From G963662675 sp963662675 (lineage in GTDB: Bacteria; Bacteroidota; Bacteroidia; Bacteroidales; Prolixibacteraceae): a stretch of 64,000 nt of DNA. The number at the start of each line of letters is the position of its first letter. Within the stretch, counting starts at the first letter, position 1. The notes beneath the pieces were generated by a model, which worked only from the letters and a program-made list of their open reading frames with translations, made no database searches and was not told where the DNA came from. Positions 1 through 7,670 of this stretch are shown here, piece after piece. The stretch is from contig CAXXHP010000004.1 in assembly GCA_963662675.2 (NCBI GenBank), forward strand, positions 62,001 through 126,000, given 5' to 3'. A program made the translations under genes and the position numbers.

Positions 1-150
1 CAAAATGGCCACATCTTGTAAGTTGAGACCTTTCATCTCACGTGCTTTAACGAGTACGTCACTGACCTGCTCAAAACTTGGCTTGCTATATTTTTGTAGA
101 ATATTGCTTATTTCCTTCTCGTTAATGAATGATGCTGTTGATATATCCAT
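1..150 (-). CDS. hydG: [FeFe]-hydrogenase maturase HydG, N-terminal fragment cut by window edge
   Basis: Only the first 50 codons are inside the window; the gene runs off the left edge. The peptide contains FINEKEISNIL and AREMKGLNLQDVAIL, which resemble the N-terminus of HydG, the radical-SAM tyrosine lyase that supplies CO and cyanide ligands for the H-cluster. The catalytic CxxxCxxC lies outside the window, so the call rests on N-terminal similarity and context: a TM1266-type gene ends 5 bases upstream on the same strand, hydE is divergent nearby, and a hydrogenase operon lies 10 kb away. hydF is not seen and may lie beyond the edge. Confidence 0.75.
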   Translation of the reverse strand, partial: MDISTASFINEKEISNILQKYSKPSFEQVSDVLVKAREMKGLNLQDVAIL

Positions 151-155
151 GCTGA

Positions 156-410
156 TTAATTTTTTGCTAATCCTGATTTTATTTGAACGCCATCAATGCT
201 ACCCAAACGACCTGTCAGTTTGCCCAATTCATCGGTTGTACTGTCTACCACTAGAGTAATTACGGAGGTATTTTCTTTGATGTTTGGGATGCCTGTGCGA
301 GCCAAAATAAGGTCGGCGTGGGTTGTGAGAATTTCGTTGACAGTTGTAGCACACCGACTACGGTCTTCAATAATGATTCCAACAAAACCCAATCGTTTTT
401 GAGTGTTCAT
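156..410 (-). CDS. TM1266-family putative iron-only hydrogenase system regulator
   Basis: This is a small 84-residue protein with the pattern of the TM1266 family: RLGFVGIIIEDR near the N-terminus, then repeated beta-alpha segments as in ACT/NikR-C-like ferredoxin folds (TLVVDSTTDELGKLTGRLG, VQIKSGLAK). Members are commonly encoded beside [FeFe]-hydrogenase maturases and are annotated as putative regulators, although no DNA-binding domain is visible here. It sits 5 bases upstream of hydG on the same strand, so the two are almost certainly cotranscribed. The length is normal for the family. The role is family knowledge plus context; a ligand cannot be read from the sequence. Confidence 0.75.
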   Translation of the reverse strand: MNTQKRLGFVGIIIEDRSRCATTVNEILTTHADLILARTGIPNIKENTSVITLVVDSTTDELGKLTGRLGSIDGVQIKSGLAKN

Positions 411-591
411 GATCTTTGGTTTTTGCGGAAAAAAGGGAAAGCAAAAATAGAAGTAATTCGTTGTGAATTACCATGAAAAACTTTGTGTTTCCCCTTGAAG
501 TCAGTCAGAAGACCTTCCCGCAGGTTTTCGCAAAGTTACAACAGTAAATTGATTATAAACATGCTTTATGACAATCAAAATAGAAAGAAGT

Positions 592-756
592 TTATATTGC
601 TTTCTTTTGGCGATTCTTCAATTCCTTAATGCTTTGGCTGATCATGCGTTTAAGAATGTCCAGATTTATGTCTTCTAGTTTTTTTACATAAAGGCAAGAT
701 TTCCGTGTTTTAAATTTACCAAGTTGAGAAAGCATATGCTGCCATCTATTCTGTTT
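592..756 (-). pseudogene. DUF1801-family remnant (C-terminal fragment)
   Basis: An open stretch of about 54 codons encodes residues such as LGKFKTRKSCLYVKKLEDI, ending at TAA 592-594. This resembles the C-terminal end of DUF1801 (YdhG-like) proteins, which carry a characteristic GK-SC-Y-KKL-D segment. The frame is closed upstream by a stop at 757-759 and hydE begins soon after on the other strand, so the N-terminal two thirds are missing. An internal ATG (733-735) would give only 47 residues. It is best read as a decaying gene end in the divergent hydG/hydE spacer. Nothing else was recognised in the rest of that spacer (411-813). Confidence 0.45.
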
Positions 757-813
757 TTATATTTTCAACAAAAAAACAGATGATTTTAGTTTCTGCTGAT
801 GATAAAAAGTTGA

Positions 814-1941
814 ATGCTATTAGGAGCAAATGGAAATGTTTATCTTCGTGAAGTGAAAAATATTCAACAAATATTGAAACAGAAAGAATTCTCTAAGAAT
901 GATCTGATTGCAATGCTTCAGGCTGTTGGGGAAAATCGCACTTCATTGTTTGATGCCGCTGCTTTGTGCAAGGAGAAGGTGGTTGGCAAAAAGGTTTTTT
1001 TTCGTGGATTGGTAGAATTCTCTAATATCTGCTCAAAAGATTGTTTTTATTGCGGAATTAGAAAGAGCAATGCTAATGTTGTACGTTATGATGCAACGGA
1101 CGAAGAAGTGTTGTTTGCCTGTAAATTTGCATGGGAAAACCGTTTTGGTTCCGTTGTGCTCCAGTCAGGTGAACTTTCTTCGCCAGCTTTTGTGAACCGA
1201 ATTGATTTTTTACTAAAAGAAATTAAGAAACTCTCAAATGGTGAGCTAGGGATTACACTTTCATGCGGAGAGCAAAGTCGCGAAACGTATGAGCGTTGGT
1301 TTGAAAGCGGAGCTCACCGTTATCTTCTTCGCATTGAAAGTTCGAACCGCGAATTATATGCCAAAATTCATCCTGATAATGAGATTCATTCCTATGAAAA
1401 AAGAATTCAATCCCTTCAATATTTAAAAGAATGTGGATATCAGGTTGGCACCGGTGTGATGATAGGGTTGCCTTTTCAAACCATCGAAAATTTAGTGGAT
1501 GATCTTTTATTCCTGAAAGAAATAGATGTGGACATGGTGGGGATGGGTCCATACATTGAGCACGAGGATACACCCTTGTATGAATTTCGTCATTTGTTGA
1601 AAACAAAGCAGGAACGTTTTGATCTGGCACTGAAAATGGTGGCTACTTTGCGCTTGTTAATGCCCGATATTAATATCGCTGCTGCTACAGCTTTACAGGC
1701 CATCGACCCAGTTGGACGTGAAAAGGCTTTGAAAGTTGGGGCGAATGTAATTATGCCAAACCTAACTCCTTGTAATTATCGAAAGGAATACCAATTGTAC
1801 GAAGATAAACCTTGCTTAGACGAGGATGCTGATCTGTGCCGAAATTGTTTGGAAGCCCGTATTGAAATGGCAGGAAGCGAAATTGGCTACAATGAGTGGG
1901 GTGATTCCCTTCATTTTTCTGCACGAAAAAAGGAAATGTAG
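814..1941 (+). CDS. hydE: [FeFe]-hydrogenase H-cluster maturase HydE (radical SAM)
   Basis: HydE is a radical-SAM enzyme that acts in assembly of the diiron subcluster with HydF and HydG. The radical-SAM motif is visible as C73-x3-C77-x2-C80 (SKDCFYCG), followed by a TIM-barrel pattern with GELSSP and LSCGEQS. The C-terminal Cys cluster (PCLDEDADLCRNC) matches the second Fe-S site seen in some HydE proteins. At 375 residues it is slightly longer than usual. The start is uncertain: an in-frame GTG at 853 would give a 362-residue protein closer to homologues. It is divergent from hydG and convergent with the CotH gene, only 25 bases away. Confidence 0.9.
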   Translation: MLLGANGNVYLREVKNIQQILKQKEFSKNDLIAMLQAVGENRTSLFDAAALCKEKVVGKKVFFRGLVEFSNICSKDCFYCGIRKSNANVVRYDATDEEVLFACKFAWENRFGSVVLQSGELSSPAFVNRIDFLLKEIKKLSNGELGITLSCGEQSRETYERWFESGAHRYLLRIESSNRELYAKIHPDNEIHSYEKRIQSLQYLKECGYQVGTGVMIGLPFQTIENLVDDLLFLKEIDVDMVGMGPYIEHEDTPLYEFRHLLKTKQERFDLALKMVATLRLLMPDINIAAATALQAIDPVGREKALKVGANVIMPNLTPCNYRKEYQLYEDKPCLDEDADLCRNCLEARIEMAGSEIGYNEWGDSLHFSARKKEM

Positions 1942-1966
1942 ACGAATAGAATATCCTTCAATTATA

Positions 1967-4900
1967 TTAGCGAGGATTAATAATCATCTTTTTAAATGAT
2001 GCATGTTCAGATCCGGAATAATTAATAAAATACAAACCTCCATTTAGATCCCCCGAATCCCATTCAAAAGTGTGGTATCCTTTATCTAGTTTACCTTCAT
2101 ATATAATGTCTATTAATTGTCCCTGAATGTTATAAATCGACAAATTGATATTTTGCCTTTTATGCGAGTGTACAGGAATAGATGTAGTTTCATTTACCGG
2201 ATTAGGGAAATTCTGAAGTAAGAAACTTTGTGTTTTATTATTTGTGAGTTTTTCTATTCCTGTTATTGTATTGTCAGTTCCCGGAGTTCCTTTTAAGCTG
2301 CCCGATGTAAGCCAATTTTGGGACAAGGAATTATCTGAGTTCGGATCTGCTAATGAGAGAGTATATCCAGTGCCATTTGGCTCTGTAGGCCAAGGAGATT
2401 CCGAACTGTAGCACACAGAATCAATCAATGTGCCTATGTCATTATATAGTCTGATACATTCCCCTGCGCTACTAAAGCCAAAGCCCATTGGTCCCTGATA
2501 GCTAGTTGTATTGGGATAAATCTGTGAAAATGCATTTGGGTCACGGCAAACCACGATATATTCATATGGCTCAAGTATGGTATTGAAGTCAATCTTGTAT
2601 TTGTTATCGTCATTCGAATCTTTAAGTATCCAACCAGAGATATTAACAAAATTGGAGCTGTTGTTGTACAGTTCTACCCAGTCTTTGCTGTCATATTCAT
2701 CAGAAGAATTGTAAGCAATTTCATTAATGATAATTCCTAAAGCATCGGAGTTTTCATCAAAAATAGCAGTCACGTTAATGTCGGAGTCCATTGGAATTTG
2801 AATTTTTGCATTGGTTGAGGACACATCACCTTCCCACCTAATAAATTCGTAGCCCGACGGAGCTAATGCTGTTAATTCAATGGGTATTTGATTAAAGTAG
2901 ATGCCTTCCCATGGAAATTGGTTGATTGATATTGAGTTAACTTGTATGGCTGCATCCTCAGACCCTTCGGTAGAAATAACAACATTTTGGTTTTGGCTTA
3001 TTGAGAAGTATTCGCGAATGAAGCCACGAATCGTATCTGGACGTACCTGACTGAACTCTTTTAATAAGTCAACATTGCTAAGCCATTCTGTATCAGTTGA
3101 TCCCCATTTTTCTGTGTGTAAGGGTATTTCTGATTCAATATGGGTGCTGTATTGCTCAATTAAGTTAAGCGTTGTTTCTGTTTTAAATGATGTGTTAAGA
3201 TGATCGGCAAACGTATTAATGAATTCGTTCTGAAATTCTTCATTCTCCAATAGATTTCGCAGAATTAAGGTTGACCAAGGTGGGTTTGGCCAATCATCGC
3301 CGTTGGTTGCAGTTGCTGAAATTAGTGTATTGCTATAGAATGTGTCATGTTCTTCACCTATGGCGTTTAATCCAAAGCCAAAGTCGGTGTCATGCACAAT
3401 CCATCTCCATCTGCCTGCTTCGGTATAGTCTTTCCAAAATTTAATGTTGTTCCCTGGCCAATCCCAGTTGTCAAAAAATATTTCGGCAGTTTGATAACGA
3501 ATGAAGTTTTGAATATCCATCTGAGTTTTAAGGTAATTGTAGTTCCCAGATTGACTGATATCATTTACGTCAATAAAATTATACATAGAGAGGTAATCAT
3601 CCTTGCTGCCATTAATAACGGAGTAATAGAATTCCAGCATGTCAAATTCATCGGTATTCAGATTGTGGTTACTAACAATAAATTGTTCTCGTAACTTTTC
3701 GCGGATGTTATAAATACCCCAATAGTCTCCATTTAAATACATTACAGTTGCTATTCCATCCGAAGCATCAAGGTTCATTTTTAGAGCAATGTTGCTCATC
3801 ATCATATCCCGAAACATAGATCCTGTAGAATGGTATGTACCAAGCCAGTCATTTCCAGAGTTACGTAATGTGATGGATTCAAACTTGTCAATCGATTTTT
3901 CATCAAATATTTGAGCACTAATGTTTTTGTCGCCATACATGCTACGTGCATAAGCGGTAATCGATTTTTGGTTATTTACTCTTGAACCACCTCCATGTAT
4001 CTTGATTCCTGCATCAACACTAAATCCGGGCTTGTCGTGTGGGAAGAATAATTCTACATGTGCTGGTTTTTCCCAGTCTTGCCAGAAGTTTGCCCCTAAG
4101 TATGGGAAACTTGTTTCTGCATTAGTCCCAAGCGTATAAATGCCGTCCTCTTCACTCCAAAGGTTGTCTGGCTCCGTCGTTATAAATACAACAGGCAGTT
4201 CCTTGTCGTAATTGGGAAAGTAGCTTTGAGTAACGGTTTTCCCATAAGTTTGGTCAGTCTTCAATATCTTAGCTTTAACGCTAGTAGGACTGTTCAACGT
4301 AATTGGAGAATTGTATATAGACGAATTGAAGCCCGGCTCAGAGCCATCTGTTGTGTAATAGATTTTATCAACGATATTGGCACTTGATAATATAAGAGAA
4401 ACAGCTGAGGTGTAAATCCCGCCTTTCAGAGAAAAAATTGGAATTAGCTCTCCATCATATGTCACAGATTCGGACGTATTTGCCATTTCAGGCGTTGGTG
4501 CAGCAAACATACTTAATACATTAAAGTTGTTGTCTTTATATCCGATTGAAAAGTTTACAGGGAATGGCTCATAAATAAGCTGATCTGTAAGCTGTAACTG
4601 TAAGTTATGAATGAATAGGCTATCACCTCCAGAAGACAATTTGAAATTTGTGTGAAAATAGGAGGGGGATAGGTTAAGGTACTCCGAGGGAGAGTTTTCT
4701 ATGAAAGCAGAAGAGCGGATAGATAGAAATGGGATTGCTGTAAAATCAGATGATTCAAAATCTTGATTATGCACCTCAATGGCCAATATATTGTTTCCTT
4801 CGCTTAAAAGGTATAAATAGTCAGTAACTTTGAATTCTTCAGGAGAGTAGTCCTGATACATGCGAGCTTCATGCCCTACCGTTGCTCCCTCGTTGTATGC

Positions 4901-5530
4901 CGGAAAAATTCCCTCTGTGCCAATGTTTGAGCGAGCAACTTCAGTCCCGTTTATATATGCAACAAAGGCATCATCATAATCCATATGAAGGATTATTTCA
5001 TTTATAGAAGCCAGATCATCAAGCGTAAATATTTTTCTCAGGTAAATGCTTAGTGTACTTGGAATAACTGTTAAGTCGTCACCATCTTCATATCCAAATC
5101 CACTATTGCCTGTTTGCCAAGAAGAATCATTAAAGCTAAAATCTCTCCAGTTTGGAATTTCCTGAGAGGGCAAAATCAATTTCCATTCATCCCCTTTGTC
5201 AATGATTGTTTGCCAGTTAGAAGGACGGTCCTTTTTGTCTTTTCCTGAGGCGAAGACCAATAAAAGATCTCCACTTTTTAATTCATATGACGGAAAGCGC
5301 CATTGGGATGGATTGTCTAAATCGTCAGATAAATAATAATTAGATAGATCAATGGCGGAGTTTTCCGTATTTATTAGCTCAAACCAGTCAGAGTAATCAC
5401 CATCTTCATCTTTTAAAATTTGAAGATTCGCCGACATCAGCTCATTGATGCGCAGGGTTTGAGAATACCCTTGGTTGTAAATAACGCAAAAAACGATAAA
5501 TATTGCCAAGTACCTAAACCGTATTCTCAT
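1967..5530 (-). CDS. Secreted CotH kinase-family protein with two lamin-tail domains and a T9SS sorting domain
   Basis: The N-terminus is a signal peptide (hydrophobic FRYLAIFIVFCVI, cleavage after YSQ). Domains in order are: lamin-tail domain around 25-75; a beta-sandwich region; a chitobiase C-terminal-like fold near 365-430 (YYTTDGSEPG); the CotH domain around 500-790; a second lamin-tail domain near 935-1020; and a type A T9SS C-terminal sorting domain from about 1105 (QNFPNPVN). CotH hallmarks are present: YLNGDYWGIYNIREK near 602, NWDWPGNNIKFW near 688 and HDTDFGFG near 715, which include the metal and nucleotide ligands of CotH atypical kinases. It is the last gene of an operon with DUF4956 (16 bases upstream) and a VTC protein. 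The kinase substrate is unknown. Confidence 0.88.
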   Translation of the reverse strand: MRIRFRYLAIFIVFCVIYNQGYSQTLRINELMSANLQILKDEDGDYSDWFELINTENSAIDLSNYYLSDDLDNPSQWRFPSYELKSGDLLLVFASGKDKKDRPSNWQTIIDKGDEWKLILPSQEIPNWRDFSFNDSSWQTGNSGFGYEDGDDLTVIPSTLSIYLRKIFTLDDLASINEIILHMDYDDAFVAYINGTEVARSNIGTEGIFPAYNEGATVGHEARMYQDYSPEEFKVTDYLYLLSEGNNILAIEVHNQDFESSDFTAIPFLSIRSSAFIENSPSEYLNLSPSYFHTNFKLSSGGDSLFIHNLQLQLTDQLIYEPFPVNFSIGYKDNNFNVLSMFAAPTPEMANTSESVTYDGELIPIFSLKGGIYTSAVSLILSSANIVDKIYYTTDGSEPGFNSSIYNSPITLNSPTSVKAKILKTDQTYGKTVTQSYFPNYDKELPVVFITTEPDNLWSEEDGIYTLGTNAETSFPYLGANFWQDWEKPAHVELFFPHDKPGFSVDAGIKIHGGGSRVNNQKSITAYARSMYGDKNISAQIFDEKSIDKFESITLRNSGNDWLGTYHSTGSMFRDMMMSNIALKMNLDASDGIATVMYLNGDYWGIYNIREKLREQFIVSNHNLNTDEFDMLEFYYSVINGSKDDYLSMYNFIDVNDISQSGNYNYLKTQMDIQNFIRYQTAEIFFDNWDWPGNNIKFWKDYTEAGRWRWIVHDTDFGFGLNAIGEEHDTFYSNTLISATATNGDDWPNPPWSTLILRNLLENEEFQNEFINTFADHLNTSFKTETTLNLIEQYSTHIESEIPLHTEKWGSTDTEWLSNVDLLKEFSQVRPDTIRGFIREYFSISQNQNVVISTEGSEDAAIQVNSISINQFPWEGIYFNQIPIELTALAPSGYEFIRWEGDVSSTNAKIQIPMDSDINVTAIFDENSDALGIIINEIAYNSSDEYDSKDWVELYNNSSNFVNISGWILKDSNDDNKYKIDFNTILEPYEYIVVCRDPNAFSQIYPNTTSYQGPMGFGFSSAGECIRLYNDIGTLIDSVCYSSESPWPTEPNGTGYTLSLADPNSDNSLSQNWLTSGSLKGTPGTDNTITGIEKLTNNKTQSFLLQNFPNPVNETTSIPVHSHKRQNINLSIYNIQGQLIDIIYEGKLDKGYHTFEWDSGDLNGGLYFINYSGSEHASFKKMIINPR

Positions 5531-5546
5531 AAGCGTAAATAGTTAG

Positions 5547-6224
5547 TTAATCCTCATCTTTATCTCCAAAGGTGCTTTCAATTGCGTTGAATATTTTATT
5601 CTTTTCGTAATAATAAATGATGATGTTCGCTGTATCCTTTAGGAAATTAATAGAAACAACTTCAACGCGGTGAATGTTTATGCCGGTTCTTTGTTGCAGA
5701 TCATTTATTAGTGCTTCTTGGTTATTTTGATTGATTAGGTCAATTTTCTCATATGTAATCTTTTTAGAAGACTCATGAGAAAGCAAGAATGCAAATTCGA
5801 GTAGCCATAAGATGACTATAAGAGCAATGTTGGCGAAGAAAACTTCTGCGTATGGGATGTCGTCCGAAATTGAGTTGATAACTGCAACCCCAATTAAGAC
5901 GAAAAGGTATGTCATCTCTTTTATTTGTACCGGATTTGTTCGATACCTGAGTATCCCAAATAATGCAAAAAGACCGAATGCAAAACCTAATTTCAACTCG
6001 ACGCCTGAAAGCAGATAGGCGAGTAAAAAGATCATAGTATTGATCAGGATGTATGTAAACAGATAATCTTTTCTTTTGCTCTTCCGATAGTAGATGAATC
6101 GAACTATGATGATCGTTACCAATAGGTTAAATCCAAATCTGAGGATTAGATCAACAAAACTGGATGATTCAAAAAATGGAATCAAATTAATAATTTGATT
6201 GGGAAACAATGTGGCTAGGTTCAT
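5547..6224 (-). CDS. DUF4956 integral membrane protein
   Basis: This is a 225-residue protein with about four hydrophobic segments in the first 150 residues and a soluble C-terminal domain (about 160-225). The family hallmark GFAFGLFALFGILRYRTN, followed by PVQIKEMTYLF, is clear. DUF4956 proteins have no established biochemical role but recur beside VTC-domain and CotH-domain genes. Its start overlaps the upstream VTC gene by 38 bases and its stop lies 16 bases from the CotH gene, so the three are translationally and transcriptionally linked. A membrane anchor, channel or scaffold for the VTC enzyme is inference. Confidence 0.85.
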   Translation of the reverse strand: MNLATLFPNQIINLIPFFESSSFVDLILRFGFNLLVTIIIVRFIYYRKSKRKDYLFTYILINTMIFLLAYLLSGVELKLGFAFGLFALFGILRYRTNPVQIKEMTYLFVLIGVAVINSISDDIPYAEVFFANIALIVILWLLEFAFLLSHESSKKITYEKIDLINQNNQEALINDLQQRTGINIHRVEVVSINFLKDTANIIIYYYEKNKIFNAIESTFGDKDED

Positions 6225-7002
6225 TTTCTATTTTTTTAATCCGTCGTATTTTTTCTTTAAAAATATTGTGCTTCACATTTTTATTGAGAAGAGCAGTGCC
6301 TATGCAATATTTACTAAAACTTTCCTGAGTTATATGGTGTGACTTTAATAATCGTATAAAATGGGTACGATCGTGCCTGTCGCCATTCTTCACTTCGGCA
6401 ATTGCCAAATTTTTAATTTCAACCTCCTTGTTGCCATGTTCTACAAATAATCTGAAGTCAATGGTTATACGCTCGTCCTTACGCTTGTTTATAAGTGTGA
6501 TTCGTTTGTACTTTGTTATAAGTGAAAGAATGAGGTTTTCTGGATCGAAATAGGATTTGTTTTTTATGAAATCCGTTGCTTCTGTTGTAAATGGGAATTT
6601 GTGGGTATACGGAATTCGCTCTTTTGTTGTAAATGACTGACTGTTCTTATGTTTTACCTCCACAAATCTGTCACCGCTATCCAAATATTCACGTATCCGT
6701 ATTTTGTAACGATTTGTTTTACCGTTATGATGGCTTGTGTACATTTTAAAATCTGGTGTATCAAAATAACATGAATGATAATTTGACATTCGCGAACCAT
6801 TTGATACGAGTATTGAATAATAGTCTTTTGCTTTTTCTAAAAGTGTTGGAATTAAAGATGAGTGGAAAATAAACTTTTTATCAAACCGATTCATTTGATT
6901 GTTTTCTTGAAGCTCCTTCAGTTGAATAGAATCCATTCCTTTTGATATTTTTTCAATATCATCAAATATAGCTTCACTATTCGTTATTGCACAGTTAATC
7001 AT
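6187..7002 (-). CDS. VTC-domain polyphosphate polymerase family protein
   Basis: The protein has 271 residues. Tunnel-fold (TTM/VTC) features are visible: NRFDKKFIFH, basic strand NRYKIRIREYLDSGDRFVEVKHK (alternating K/R with acidic partner), a later Lys/Arg-rich strand (YKRITLINKRKDERITIDFRL split over two strands) and IAEVKNG near the end. Yeast Vtc4 with the same fold makes polyphosphate from ATP; bacterial relatives are presumed to do similar chemistry. No membrane segment is visible, so the overlapping DUF4956 protein may provide the membrane anchor. It is the first gene of the operon. The first ~35 residues are poorly conserved in look and an internal start at MNRFDKKF is possible. Confidence 0.75.
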   Translation of the reverse strand: MINCAITNSEAIFDDIEKISKGMDSIQLKELQENNQMNRFDKKFIFHSSLIPTLLEKAKDYYSILVSNGSRMSNYHSCYFDTPDFKMYTSHHNGKTNRYKIRIREYLDSGDRFVEVKHKNSQSFTTKERIPYTHKFPFTTEATDFIKNKSYFDPENLILSLITKYKRITLINKRKDERITIDFRLFVEHGNKEVEIKNLAIAEVKNGDRHDRTHFIRLLKSHHITQESFSKYCIGTALLNKNVKHNIFKEKIRRIKKIENEPSHIVSQSNY

Positions 7003-7670
7003 CAGTTCAAAATTTGCATGCAGATAATCCCATCTGCTTGGTACTCATTAAAAGCCTCAAGGTTAATTCTTCGTTTTTGCTTTTGAATGGGTTTTCTCTT
7101 TATTGCTGGACATAACATTTGCTTGAACAGGAAGGTTGATTTTTAATCCAGATAACTGAATTATCACAATCCGAATCTCAACTTTTTGCAAATAAACTAG
7201 TTCTTAAAACAATGATTGTCCAAATGGCCTTAAATGCTCCCACTCTAAGGCAAAATGTTTATCTCAATTTTGACTAGAAAACACTGTGATCGTTTAATTC
7301 CGATTCAGTCATTGTATTGAGAAATTCAATTCACTCAAATTATTTAAAACACAATAAGCATTGGTGAGAACAATTGTTGTCAACAGAAAAATATTTTGTC
7401 ATACCCCCCCCCAATTTTTATATCCGATCGATGCCAAAGATAATAATCTTTAGTTGTAACCTTTTACAGATGTATTTGTTAGTAAAATAGATAGATTTTG
7501 AAATCCTTTTCGTTTTTGCAATCATTTGAAATTTATTATTTCTGATAAGCAAAGTGTGTAATGCATTAAATTTGAGCTATATTTATGAGCTGCTGTGATT
7601 TAAATGCAGTCAGAAATTAGGCATTAAGGATTTAGTTTTTTTGTTCAGTAATGTAACCAAAATATGTTGT
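7003..7670. other. Divergent intergenic region with a nine-base C tract
   Basis: This 668-base AT-rich spacer separates the VTC operon (leftward) from the secreted glycoside-hydrolase gene (rightward) and must hold both promoters. No ORF with coding character was seen. A run of nine C residues at 7404-7412 is striking in such AT-rich sequence. No convincing TTTG/TAnnTTTG promoter pair was found. Confidence 0.4.

Noticed and set aside
5..259. Plus-strand ORF of 84 residues at the left edge
   Set aside because: It is antisense to hydG and the TM1266-type gene; the residue mix is not protein-like and the minus-strand genes are recognised.
1253..1630. Minus-strand ORF of 125 residues
   Set aside because: It lies wholly inside hydE on the other strand and has no recognisable features.
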